In this document: one piece after another, positions 50,481 through 63,800 of the stretch
Layout of the letters: each line of letters starts with the position of its first letter
Numbering within the stretch: position 1 is the stretch's first letter
NCBI RefSeq assembly: GCF_029227915.1
Contig: NC_079876.1
Span: 126,001 to 190,000, forward strand
From: Hydractinia symbiolongicarpus
Lineage: Eukaryota; Cnidaria; Hydrozoa; Anthoathecata; Hydractiniidae
DNA: 64,000 nucleotides
Reading direction: 5' to 3'
Notes under the pieces: model-generated
Seen by the model: the letters and a program-made list of their open reading frames with translations, nothing else
Database searches by the model: none
Told to the model about the DNA's origin: nothing
Translations under genes and position numbers: made by a program

Positions 50481-51700
50481 AAATTCGTTTGGGAAATGAG
50501 TTTACACCCTGGGTACTTTCTTTGTATACTTTTGACTATGCGGGCCGAGTCCGGGATTTACGGGAAATCGCAGGTTTTCGTTTGCCGGCGATTAAACTTC
50601 TTTTATGCAGCGTCTCATCAAAAATGAAAACATTTTTGAAAACTACAAGTCTGATGCGTTTTAGTGGTGAAAAAATAATTTAAAAATTCGTTCGGGAAAT
50701 GAGTTTACTCACTGGGTACTTTCCTTGTATACTTTTGACTATACGGGCCGAGTCCGGGATTTACGGGAAATCGCGGGTTTTCGTTTGCCGGCGATTAAAC
50801 ATCTTTTATTCAGCGTCTCATTAAAAATAAAAACATTTTTAAAGACTACAAGTCCCATGGGCTTTAGTGGTGAAATAATAATTTAAAAAATCGTTTGGGA
50901 AATGAGTTTACTCCGTGGGTACTTTCTTTGTATAATTTTGACTATACGGGCCGAGTCCAGGATTTACGGGAAATCGCAGGTTTTCGTTTGCCGGCGATTA
51001 AACTTCTTTTATTCAGCGTCTCATTAAAAATGAAAACATTTTTGAAAACTACAAGTCTCATGCGTTTTAGTGGTGAATAAATAATTTAAAAAATCGTTCG
51101 GGAAATGAGTTTACTCCCTGGGTACTTTTTTGTAAACTTTTGACTATACGGGCCAAGCTGGGATTTACGGGAAATCGCCGGTTTTCGTTTGCCGGCGATT
51201 AAACTTCTTTTATTCAGCGTCTCATCAAAAATGAAAACATTTTTAAAAACTACAAGTCTTATGCGTTTTAGTGGTGAAAAAATAATTTAAAAAATCGTTA
51301 GGGAAACGAGTTTACTCCCTGGGTACTTTATTTGTATACTTTTGACTATACGGGCCGAGTCCGGGATTTACGGGAAATCGCAGGTTTTCGTTTGCCGGCG
51401 ATTAAACTTCTTATATTCAGCGTCACATCAAAAATGAAAACATTTTTGAAAACTACAAGTCTCATGCGTTTTAGTGGTGAAGAAATAATTTAAAAAATCG
51501 TTCGAGAAATGAGTTTACACCCTGGGTACTTTCTTTGTATACTTTTGACTATACGGGCCGAGTCCGGGATTTACGGGAAATCGCAGGTTTTCGTTTGCCG
51601 GCGATTAAACTTCTTATATTCAGCGTCTCATCAAAAATGAAAACATTTTTGAAAACTACAAGTCTCATGCGTCTTAGTGGTGAAAAAAAAATTTAAAAAA
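49679..51700 (+). repeat. 6-mer duplication (offset 1,216 bp)
   Basis: The run CTCCGTGGG/GTATAATTTTG, CTTTTTTGTAAAC, GGGTACTTTATTTG with GTCACATC, and TCGAGAAATGAG, starting at 49679, is repeated from 50895. The short T-run monomers (one base less after GGGTAC) account for the 2 bp below 6 x 203. The second copy merges into the left part of Q copy 2. Confidence 0.8.
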
Positions 51701-54700
51701 TCGTTCGGGAAAGGAGTTTACTCCCTGAGTACTTCCTTTGTATACATTCGACTATACAGGCCAAGCCCGGGATTTACGGGAAATCGCGGGATTTCGTTTC
51801 CCGGCGATTAAATCTCTTTTTTTTAGCGTCCCATCAAAAATGAAAACATTTTTGAAAAACTACAAGTCTCATGCGTTTTAGTGGTGAAAGGAAAATTTAA
51901 AAAATCGTTCGGGAAATGAGTTTACTCCCTGGGTACTTTCTTTGTATACTTTTGACTATACGGGTCGAGTCCGGGGTTTACGGGAAATGGCGGGTTTTCG
52001 TTTGCCGGCGATTAAACTTCTTTTATTCAGCGTCTCATCAAAAATGAAAACATTTTTGAAAACTACAAGTCTCATGCGTTTTAGTGGTGAAAAAATAATT
52101 TAAAAAATCGTTCGGGAAATGCGTTTACACCCTGGGTACTTTCTTTGTATACTTTTGACTATACGGGCCGAGTCCGGGATTTACGGGAAATCGCAGGTTT
52201 TCGTTTGCCGGCGATTAAACTTCTTTTATTCAGCGTCTCATCAAAAATGAAAACATTTTTGAAAACTACAAGTCTGATGCGTTTTAGTGGTGAAAAAATA
52301 ATTTAAAAATTCGTTCGGGAAATGAGTTTACTTACTGGGTACCTTCCTTGTATACTTTTGACTATACGGGCCGAGTCCGGGATTTACGGCAAATCACGGG
52401 TTTTCGTTTGCCGGCGATTAAACATCTTTTATTCAGCGTCTCATCAAAAATGAAAACATTTTTGAAAACTACAGGTCTCATGCGTTTTATTGGTGAATAA
52501 ATAATTTAAAAAATCGTTCGGGAAATGAGTTTACTCCCTGGGTACTTTCTTTGTATACATTCGACTATACGGGCCAAGCCCGGGATTTACGGGAAATCGC
52601 GGGTTTTCGTTTGCCGGTGATTAAACCTCTTTCATTAAGCGTCTCATCAAAAATGAAAACATTTTTGAAAACTACAAGTCTCATGCATTTTAGTGGTGAA
52701 AAAGAAATTTAAAAAATCGTTCGGGAAATGAGTTTACTCCCTGGGTACTTTCTTTGTATACTTTTGACTATACGGGCCGAGTCCGGGATTTACGGGAAAT
52801 CGCAGGTTTTCGTTTGCCGGCGATTAAACTTCTTATATTCAGCGTCACATCAAAAATGAAAACATTTTTGAAAACTACAAGTCTCATGCGTTTTAGTGGT
52901 GAAAAAATAATTTAAAAAATCGTTCGAGAAATGAGTTTACACCCTGGGTACTTTCTTTGTACACTTTTGACTATACGGGCCGAGTCCGGGATTTACGGGA
53001 AATCGCAGGTTTTCGTTTGCCGGCGATTAAACTTCTTTTATTCAGCGTCTCATCAAAAATGAAAACATTTTTGAAAACTACAAGTCTCATGCGTTTTAGT
53101 GGTGAAAAAATAATTTAAAAATTCGTTTGGGAAATGAGTTTACTCCCTGGGTACTTGCTGTGTATACTTTTGAATATACGGGCCGAGTCCGGGATTTACG
53201 GGAAATCGCAGGTTTTCGTTTGCCGGCGATTAAACTTCTTATATTCAGCGTCTCATCAAAAATGAAAACATTTTTGAAAACTACAAGTCTCATGCGTCTT
53301 AGTGGTGAAAAAAAATTTTAAAAAATCGTTCGGGAAAGGAGTTTACTCCCTGAGTACTTTCTTTGTATACATTCGACTATACGGGCCAAGCCCGGGATTT
53401 ACGGGAAATCGCGGGATTTCGTTTCCCGGCGATTAAACCTCTTTTTTTTAGCGTCCCATCAAAAATGAAAACATTTTTGAAAAACTACAAGTCTCATGCG
53501 TTTTAGTGGTGAAAGAAAAATTTAAAAAATCGTTCGGGAAATGAGTTTACTCCCTGGGTACTTTCTTTGTATACATTTGACTATACGGGTCGAGTCCGGG
53601 GTTTACGGGAAATGGCGGGTTTTTGTTTGCCGGCGATTAAACTTCTTTTATTCAGCGTCTCATCACAAATGAAAACATTTTTGAAAACTACAAGTCTCAT
53701 GCGTTTTAGTGGTGAAAAAATAATTTAAAAAATCGTTCGGGAAATGCGTTTACACCCTGGGTACTTTCTTTGTATACTTTTGACTATACGGGCCGAGTCC
53801 GGGATTTACGGGAAATCGCAGGTTTTTGTTTGCCGGCGATTAAACTTCTTTTATTCAGCGTCTCATCAAAAATGAAAACATTTTTAAAAACTACAAGTCT
53901 GTTGCGTTTTAGTGGTGAAAAAATAATTTAAAAATTCGTTCGGGAAATGAGTTTACTTACTGGGTACTTTCCTTGTATACTTTTGACTATACGGGCCGAG
54001 TCCGGGATTTACGGGAAATCACGGGTTTTCGTTTGCCGGCGATTAAACATCTTTTATTCAGCGTCTCATCAAAAATGAAAACATTTTTAAAAACTACAAG
54101 TCCCATGGGCTTTAGTGGTGAAATAATAATTTAAAAAATCGTTTGGGAAATGAGTTTACTCCGTGGGTACTTTCTTTGTACACTTTTGACTATACGGGCC
54201 GAGTCCAGGATTTACGGGAAATCGCAGGTTTTCGTTTGCCGGCGATTAAACTTCTTTTATTCAGCGTCTCATTAAAAATGAAAACATTTTTGAAAACTAC
54301 AAGTCTCATGCGTTTTAGTGGTGAATAAATAATTTAAAAAATCGTTCGGGAAATGAGTTTACTCCCTGGGTACTTTCTTTGTATACATTCGACTATACGG
54401 GCCAAGCCCGGGATTTACGGGAAATCGCGGGTTTTCGTTTGCCGGTGATTAAACCTCTTTCATTAAGCGTCTCATCAAAAATGAAAACATTTTTGAAAAC
54501 TACAAGTCTCATGCGTTTTAGTGGTGAAAAAAAAATTTAAAAAATCGTTCGGGAAATGAGTTTACTTCCTGGGTACTTTCTTTGTATACTTTTGACTATA
54601 CGGGCCGACTCCGGGATTTACGGGAAATCGCAGGTTTTCGTTTGCCGGTGATTAAACTTCTTATATTCAGCGTCACATCAAAAATGAAAACATTTTTGAA

Positions 54701-55150
54701 AACTACAAGTCTCATGCGTTTTAGTGGTGAAAAAATAATTTAAAAAATCGTTCGAGAAATGAGTTTACACCCTGGGTACTTTCTTTGTATACTTTTGACT
54801 ATACGGGCCGAGTCCGGGATTTACGGGAAATCGCAGGTTTTCGTTTGCCGGCGATTAAACTTCTTTTATTCAGCGTCTCATCAAAAATGAAAACATTTTT
54901 GAAAACTACAAGTCTCATGCGTTTTAGTGGTGAAAAAATAATTTAAAAATTCGTTTGGGAAATGAGTTTACTCCCTGGGTACTTTCTTTGTATACTTTTG
55001 ACTATACGAGCCGAGTCCGGGATTTACGGGAAATTGCGGGTTTTCGTTTGCCGGCGATTAAACTTCTTTTATTCAGCGTCTCATCAAAAATGAAAACATT
55101 TTCAAAAACTACAAGTCTCATGCGTTTTAGTGGTGAAAAAATATTTTAAA
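51200..55150 (+). repeat. Large segmental repeat Q, copy 2 (about 3.95 kb)
   Basis: Matches 56885-60836 at a constant +5,686 bp with only a handful of differences, such as TTTGAATATACG at about 53169 versus GACTATACG at 58855, and GGGTACTTTCC versus GGGTATTTTCC near 59651. The right part (52080-55150) also matches Q copy 1. The left edge is inferred from where the AAGTCTTATG monomer changes neighbours. Confidence 0.85.
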
Positions 55151-57350
55151 AAATCGTTCGGGAAATGAGTTTACACCATGGGTACTTTCTTTGTATACTT
55201 TTGACTATACGGGCCGAGTCCGGGATTTACGGGAAATCGCAGGTTTTCGTTTGCCGGCGATTAAACTTCTTTTATGCAGCGTCTCATCAAAAATGAAAAC
55301 ATTTTTGAAAACTACAAGTCTGATGCGTTTTAGTGGTGAAAAAATAATTTAAAAATTCGTTCGGGAAATGAGTTTACTCACTGGGTACTTTCCTTGTATA
55401 CTTTTGACTATACGGGCCGAGTCCGGGATTTACGGGAAATCGCGGGTTTTCGTTTGCCGGCGATTAAACATCTTTTATTCAGCGTCTCATTAAAAATAAA
55501 AACATTTTTAAAGACTACAAGTCCCATGGGCTTTAGTGGTGAAATAATAATTTAAAAAATCGTTTGGGAAATGAGTTTACTCCGTGGGTACTTTCTTTGT
55601 ATAATTTTGACTATACGGGCCGAGTCCAGGATTTACGGGAAATCGCAGGTTTTCGTTTGCCGGCGATTAAACTTCTTTTATTCAGCGTCTCATCAAAAAT
55701 GAAAACATTTTTAAAAACTACAAGTCTTATGCGTTTTAGTGGTGAAAAAATAATTTAAAAAATCGTTTGGGAAACGAGTTTACTCCCTGGGTACTTTATT
55801 TGTATACTTTTGACTATACGGGCCGAGTCCGGGATTTACGGGAAATCGCAGGTTTTCGTTTGCCGGCGATTAAACTTCTTATATTCAGCGTCACATCAAA
55901 AATGAAAACATTTTTGAAAACTACAAGTCTCATGCGTTTTAGTGGTGAAGAAATAATTTAAAAAATCGTTCGAGAAATGAGTTTACACCCTGGGTACTTT
56001 CTTTGTATACTTTTGACTATACGGGCCGAGTCCGGGATTTACGGGAAATCGCAGGTTTTCGTTTGCCGGCGATTAAACTTCTTATATTCAGCGTCTCATC
56101 AAAAATGAAAACATTTTTGAAAACTACAAGTCTCATGCGTTTTAGTGGTGAAAAAATAATTTAAAAATTCGTTTGGGAAATGAGTTTACTCCCTGGGTAC
56201 TTTCTTTGTATACTTTTGACTATACGAGCCGAGTCCGGGATTTACGGGAAATTGCGGGTTTTCGTTTGCCGGCGATTAAACTTCTTTTATTCAGCGTCTC
56301 ATCAAAAATGAAAACATTTTCAAAAACTACAAGTCTCATGCGTTTTAGTGGTGAAAAAATAATTTAAAAAATCGTTCGGGAAATGAGTTTACACCATGGG
56401 TACTTTCTTTGTATACTTTTGACTATACGGGCCGAGTCCGGGATTTACGGGAAATCGCAGGTTTTCGTTTGCCGGCGATTAAACTTCTTTTATGCAGCGT
56501 CTCATCAAAAATGAAAACATTTTTGAAAACTACAAGTCTGATGCGTTTTAGTGGTGAAAAAATAATTTAAAAATTCGTTCGGGAAATGAGTTTACTCACT
56601 GGGTACTTTCCTTGTATACTTTTGACTATACGGGCCGAGTCCGGGATTTACGGGAAATCGCGGGTTTTCGTTTGCCGGCGATTAAACATCTTTTATTCAG
56701 CGTCTCATTAAAAATAAAAACATTTTTAAAGACTACAAGTCCCATGGGCTTTAGTGGTGAAATAATAATTTAAAAAATCGTTTGGGAAATGAGTTTACTC
56801 CGTGGGTACTTTCTTTGTATAATTTTGACTATACGGGCCGAGTCCAGGATTTACGGGAAATCGCAGGTTTTCGTTTGCCGGCGATTAAACTTCTTTTATT
56901 CAGCGTCTCATCAAAAATGAAAACATTTTTAAAAACTACAAGTCTTATGCGTTTTAGTGGTGAAAAAATAATTTAAAAAATCGTTTGGGAAACGAGTTTA
57001 CTCCCTGGGTACTTTATTTGTATACTTTTGACTATACGGGCCGAGTCCGGGATTTACGGGAAATCGCAGGTTTTCGTTTGCCGGCGATTAAACTTCTTAT
57101 ATTCAGCGTCACATCAAAAATGAAAACATTTTTGAAAACTACAAGTCTCATGCGTTTTAGTGGTGAAGAAATAATTTAAAAAATCGTTCGAGAAATGAGT
57201 TTACACCCTGGGTACTTTCTTTGTATACTTTTGACTATACGGGCCGAGTCCGGGATTTACGGGAAATCGCAGGTTTTCGTTTGCCGGCGATTAAACTTCT
57301 TATATTCAGCGTCTCATCAAAAATGAAAACATTTTTGAAAACTACAAGTC
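54955..57350 (+). repeat. 6-mer tandem duplication (2 x 1,218 bp)
   Basis: The monomers at 54955, 55564 and 55767 recur at 56173, 56782 and 56985, exactly 6 x 203 bp later. They share CTATACGAGCC, GAAATTGCGGG, ACATTTTCAAAAAC, ACACCATGGG, TTTATGCAGCG, TTTAAAGACTAC, GTATAATTTTG and GAAGAAATAAT. The copies appear almost identical (one change is AATATTTTAA versus AATAATTTAA), so this is among the youngest events in the window. Confidence 0.9.
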
Positions 57351-60300
57351 TCATGCGTCTTAGTGGTGAAAAAAAAATTTAAAAAATCGTTCGGGAAAGG
57401 AGTTTACTCCCTGAGTACTTCCTTTGTATACATTCGACTATACAGGCCAAGCCCGGGATTTACGGGAAATCGCGGGATTTCGTTTCCCGGCGATTAAATC
57501 TCTTTTTTTTAGCGTCCCATCAAAAATGAAAACATTTTTGAAAAACTACAAGTCTCATGCGTTTTAGTGGTGAAAGGAAAATTTAAAAAATCGTTCGGGA
57601 AATGAGTTTACTCCCTGGGTACTTTCTTTGTATACTTTTGACTATACGGGTCGAGTCCGGGGTTTACGGGAAATGGCGGGTTTTCGTTTGCCGGCGATTA
57701 AACTTCTTTTATTCAGCGTCTCATCAAAAATGAAAACATTTTTGAAAACTACAAGTCTCATGCGTTTTAGTGGTGAAAAAATAATTTAAAAAATCGTTCG
57801 GGAAATGCGTTTACACCCTGGGTACTTTCTTTGTATACTTTTGACTATACGGGCCGAGTCCGGGATTTACGGGAAATCGCAGGTTTTTGTTTGCCGGCGA
57901 TTAAACTTCTTTTATTCAGCGTCTCATCAAAAATGAAAACATTTTTGAAAACTACAAGTCTGATGCGTTTTAGTGGTGAAAAAATAATTTAAAAATTCGT
58001 TCGGGAAATGAGTTTACTTACTGGGTACCTTCCTTGTATACTTTTGACTATACGGGCCGAGTCCGGGATTTACGGCAAATCACGGGTTTTCGTTTGCCGG
58101 CGATTAAACATCTTTTATTCAGCGTCTCATCAAAAATGAAAACATTTTTGAAAACTACAGGTCTCATGCGTTTTATTGGTGAATAAATAATTTAAAAAAT
58201 CGTTCGGGAAATGAGTTTACTCCCTGGGTACTTTCTTTGTATACATTCGACTATACGGGCCAAGCCCGGGATTTACGGGAAATCGCGGGTTTTCGTTTGC
58301 CGGTGATTAAACCTCTTTCATTAAGCGTCTCATCAAAAATGAAAACATTTTTGAAAACTACAAGTCTCATGCATTTTAGTGGTGAAAAAGAAATTTAAAA
58401 AATCGTTCGGGAAATGAGTTTACTCCCTGGGTACTTTCTTTGTATACTTTTGACTATACGGGCCGAGTCCGGGATTTACGGGAAATCGCAGGTTTTCGTT
58501 TGCCGGCGATTAAACTTCTTATATTCAGCGTCACATCAAAAATGAAAACATTTTTGAAAACTACAAGTCTCATGCGTTTTAGTGGTGAAAAAATAATTTA
58601 AAAAATCGTTCGAGAAATGAGTTTACACCCTGGGTACTTTCTTTGTACACTTTTGACTATACGGGCCGAGTCCGGGATTTACGGGAAATCGCAGGTTTTC
58701 GTTTGCCGGCGATTAAACTTCTTTTATTCAGCGTCTCATCAAAAATGAAAACATTTTTGAAAACTACAAGTCTCATGCGTTTTAGTGGTGAAAAAATAAT
58801 TTAAAAATTCGTTTGGGAAATGAGTTTACTCCCTGGGTACTTGCTGTGTATACTTTTGACTATACGGGCCGAGTCCGGGATTTACGGGAAATCGCAGGTT
58901 TTCGTTTGCCGGCGATTAAACTTCTTATATTCAGCGTCTCATCAAAAATGAAAACATTTTTGAAAACTACAAGTCTCATGCGTCTTAGTGGTGAAAAAAA
59001 ATTTTAAAAAATCGTTCGGGAAAGGAGTTTACTCCCTGAGTACTTTCTTTGTATACATTCGACTATACGGGCCAAGCCCGGGATTTACGGGAAATCGCGG
59101 GATTTCGTTTCCCGGCGATTAAACCTCTTTTTTTTAGCGTCCCATCAAAAATGAAAACATTTTTGAAAAACTACAAGTCTCATGCGTTTTAGTGGTGAAA
59201 GAAAAATTTAAAAAATCGTTCGGGAAATGAGTTTACTCCCTGGGTACTTTCTTTGTATACATTTGACTATACGGGTCGAGTCCGGGGTTTACGGGAAATG
59301 GCGGGTTTTTGTTTGCCGGCGATTAAACTTCTTTTATTCAGCGTCTCATCACAAATGAAAACATTTTTGAAAACTACAAGTCTCATGCGTTTTAGTGGTG
59401 AAAAAATAATTTAAAAAATCGTTCGGGAAATGCGTTTACACCCTGGGTACTTTCTTTGTATACTTTTGACTATACGGGCCGAGTCCGGGATTTACGGGAA
59501 ATCGCAGGTTTTTGTTTGCCGGCGATTAAACTTCTTTTATTCAGCGTCTCATCAAAAATGAAAACATTTTTGAAAACTACAAGTCTGATGCGTTTTAGTG
59601 GTGAAAAAATAATTTAAAAATTCGTTCGGGAAATGAGTTTACTTACTGGGTATTTTCCTTGTATACTTTTGACTATACGGGCCGAGTCCGGGATTTACGG
59701 GAAATCACGGGTTTTCGTTTGCCGGCGATTAAACATCTTTTATTCAGCGTCTCATCAAAAATGAAAACATTTTTAAAAACTACAAGTCCCATGGGCTTTA
59801 GTGGTGAAATAATAATTTAAAAAATCGTTTGGGAAATGAGTTTACTCCGTGGGTACTTTCTTTGTACACTTTTGACTATACGGGCCGAGTCCAGGATTTA
59901 CGGGAAATCGCAGGTTTTCGTTTGCCGGCGATTAAACTTCTTTTATTCAGCGTCTCATTAAAAATGAAAACATTTTTGAAAACTACAAGTCTCATGCGTT
60001 TTAGTGGTGAATAAATAATTTAAAAAATCGTTCGGGAAATGAGTTTACTCCCTGGGTACTTTCTTTGTATACATTCGACTATACGGGCCAAGCCCGGGAT
60101 TTACGGGAAATCGCGGGTTTTCGTTTGCCGGTGATTAAACCTCTTTCATTAAGCGTCTCATCAAAAATGAAAACATTTTTGAAAACTACAAGTCTCATGC
60201 GTTTTAGTGGTGAAAAAAAAATTTAAAAAATCGTTCGGGAAATGAGTTTACTTCCTGGGTACTTTCTTTGTATACTTTTGACTATACGGGCCAAGTCCGG

Positions 60301-60836
60301 GATTTACGGGAAATCGCAGGTTTTCGTTTGCCGGTGATTAAACTTCTTATATTCAGCGTCACATCAAAAATGAAAACATTTTTGAAAACTACAAGTCTCA
60401 TGCATTTTAGTGGTGAAAAAATAATTTAAAAAATCGTTCGAGAAATGAGTTTACACCCTGGGTACTTTCTTTGTATACTTTTGACTGTACGGGCCGAGTC
60501 CGGGATTTACGGGAAATCGCAGGTTTTCGTTTGCCGGCGATTAAACTTCTTTTATTCAGCGTCTCATCAAAAATGAAAACATTTTTGAAAACTACAAGTC
60601 TCATGCGTTTTAGTGGTGAAAAAATAATTTAAAAATTCGTTTGGGAAATGAGTTTACTCCCTGGGTACTTTCTTTGTATACTTTTGACTATACGAGCCGA
60701 GTCCGGGATTTACGGGAAATTGCGGGTTTTCGTTTGCCGGCGATTAAACTTCTTTTATTCAGCGTCTCATCAAAAATGAAAACATTTTCAAAAACTACAA
60801 GTCTCATGCGTTTTAGTGGTGAAAAAATAATTTAAA
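56885..60836 (+). repeat. Large segmental repeat Q, copy 3 (about 3.95 kb)
   Basis: Third copy of Q. On its left it is the continuation of the 1,218-bp duplication. On its right it stops matching copy 2 at about 60836, but goes on matching the sequence to the right of copy 1: TTTGTACACTTTTGACAATAAGGG at 48290 recurs near 60877. Copy 3 therefore combines a left part like copy 2 and a right flank like copy 1. Confidence 0.85.
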
Positions 60837-63800
60837 AAATCGTTCGGGAAATGAGTTTACACCCTGGGTACTTTCTTTGTACACTTTTGACAATAAGGGC
60901 CGAGTCTGGGATTTACGGGAAATCGCAGGTTTTCGTTTACCGGCGATTAAACTTCTTTTATTCAGCGTCTCATCAAAAATGAAAACATTTTTGAAAACTA
61001 CAAGTCTGATGCGTTTTAGTGGTGAAAAAATAATTTAAAAATTCGTTCGGGAAATGAGTTTACTCACTGGGTACTTTCCTTGTATACTTTTGACTATACG
61101 GGCCGAGTCCGGGATTTACGGGAAATCACGGGTTTTCGTTTGCCGGCGATTAAACATCTTTTATTCAGCGTCTCATCAAAAATGAAAACATTTTTAAAAA
61201 CTACAAGTCCCATGGGCTTTAGTGGTGAAATAATAATTTAAAAAATCGTTTGGGAAATGAGTTTACTCCGTGGGTACTTTCTTTGTACACTTTTGACTAT
61301 ACGGGCCGAGTCCAGGATTTACGGGAAATCGCAGGTTTTCGTTTGCCGGCGATTAAACTTCTTTTATTCAGCGTCTCATTAAAAATGAAAACATTTTTGA
61401 AAACTACAAGTCTCATGCGTTTTAGTGGTGAATAAATAATTTAAAAAATCGTTCGGGAAATGAGTTTACTCCCTGGGTACTTTCTTTGTATACATTCGAC
61501 TATACGGGCCAAGCCCGGGATTTACGGGAAATCGCGGGTTTTCGTTTGCCGGTGATTAAACCTCTTTCATTAAGCGTCTCATCAAAAATGAAAACATTTT
61601 TGAAAACTACAAGTCTCATGCGTTTTAGTGGTATAAAAAAATTTAAAAAATCGTTCGGGAAATGAGTTTACTCCCTGGGTACTTTCTTTGTATACTTTTG
61701 ACTATACGGGCCGAGTCCGGGATTTACGGGAAATCGCAGGTTTTCGTTTGCCGGCGATTAAACTTCTTATATTCAGCGTCACATCAAAAATGAAAACATT
61801 TTTGAAAACTACAAGTCTCATGCGTTTTAGTGGTGAAAAAATAATTTAAAAAATCGTTCGAGAAATGAGTTTACACCCTGGGTACTTTCTTTGTATACTT
61901 TTGACTATACGGGCCGAGTCCGGGATTTACGGGAAATCGCAGGTTTTCGTTTGCCGGCGATTAAACTTCTTTTATTCAGCGTCTCATCAAAAATGAAAAC
62001 ATTTTTGAAAACTACAAGTCTCATGCGTTTTAGTGGTGAAAAAATAATTTAAAAATTCGTTTGGGAAATGAGTTTACTCCCTGGGTATTTTCTTTGTATA
62101 CTTTTGACTATACGGGCCGAGTCCGGGATTTACGGGAAATTGCGGGTTTTCGTTTGCCGGCGATTAAACTTCTTTTATTCAGCGTCTCATCAAAAATGAA
62201 AACATTTTCAAAAACTTCAAGTCTCATGCGTTTTAGTGGTGAAAAAATAATTTAAAAAATCGTTCGGGAAATGAGTTTACACCCTGGGTACTTTCTTTGT
62301 ACACTTTTGACTATAAGGCCCTAGTCTGGGATTTACGGGAAATCGCAGGTTTTCGTTTACCGGCGATTAAACTTCTTTTATTCAGCGTCTCATCAAAAAT
62401 GAAAACATTTTTAAAAAGTACAAGTCTCATGCGTTTTAGTGGAGAAAAAATAATGCAAAAATTCGTTCGGGAAATAAGTTTACTCTCTGGGTACTTTCCT
62501 TGTATACTTTTAACTATACGGGCCGAGTCCGGGATTTACGGGAAATCGCAGGTTTTCGTTTGCCGGCGATTAAACTTCTTATATTCTGCGTCTCATCAAA
62601 ATTGAAAATATTTTTGAAAACTACAAGTCTCATGCGTTTTAGTGGTGAAAAAATAATTTAAAAAATCGTTCGGGAAATGAGTTTACACCCTGGGTACTTT
62701 CTTTGTATACTTTTGACTATACGGGCCGAGTCCGGGATTTACGGGAAATCGCAGGTTTTCGTTTGCCGGCGATTAAACTTCTTTTAATCAGCGTCTCATC
62801 AAAAATGAAAACATTTTTGAAAACTACAAGTCTGATGAGTTTTAGTGGTGAAAAAATAATTTAAAAATTCGTTCGGGAAATGAGTTTACTCACTGGGTAC
62901 TTTCCTTGTATACTTTTGATTATACGGGCCGAGTCCGGGATTTACGGGAAATCGCGGGTTTTCGTTTGCCGGCGATTAAACATCTTTTATTCAGCGTCTC
63001 ATCAAAAATGAAAACATTTTTAAAAACTATAAGTCCCATGGTCTTTAGTGGTGAAATAATAATTTAAAAAATCGTTTGGGAAATGAGTTTACTCCGTGGG
63101 TACTTCCTTTGTATCCTTTTGACTATACGGGCCGAGTCCAGGATTTAGGGGAAATCGCAGGTTTTTATTTGCCGGCGATTAAACTTCTTTTATTCAGCGT
63201 CTCATTAAAAATGAAAACATTTTTGAAAACTACAAGTCTCATGCGTTTTAGTGGTGAATAAATAATTTAAAAATCGTTCGGGAAATGAGTTTACTCCCTG
63301 GGTACTTTCTTTGTATACTTTTGACTATACGGGCCAAGCCGGGATTTACGGGAAATCGCGGGTTTTCGTTTGCCGGCGATTAAACTTCTTTTATTCAGCG
63401 TCTCATCAAAAATGAAAACATTTTTAAAAACTACAAGTCTTATGCGTTTTAGTGGTGAAAAAATAATTTAAAAAATCGTTCTGGAAATGAGTTTACTCCC
63501 TGGGTACTTTCTTTGTATACTTTTGACTATACGGGCCGAGTCCGGGATTTACGGGAAATCGCAGGTTTTCGTTTGCCGGCGATAAAACTTCTTATATTCA
63601 GCGTCACATCAAAAATGAAAACATTTTTGAAAACTACAAGTCTCATGCGTTTTAGTGGTGAAAAAAAAAATTTAAAAAATCGTTCGGGAAATGAGTTTAC
63701 TCCCTGGGTACTTTCTTTGTATACATTGGACTATACGGGCCAAGCCCCGGATTTACGGGAAATCGCGGGTTTTCGTTTGCCGTTGATTAAACTTCTTTTA

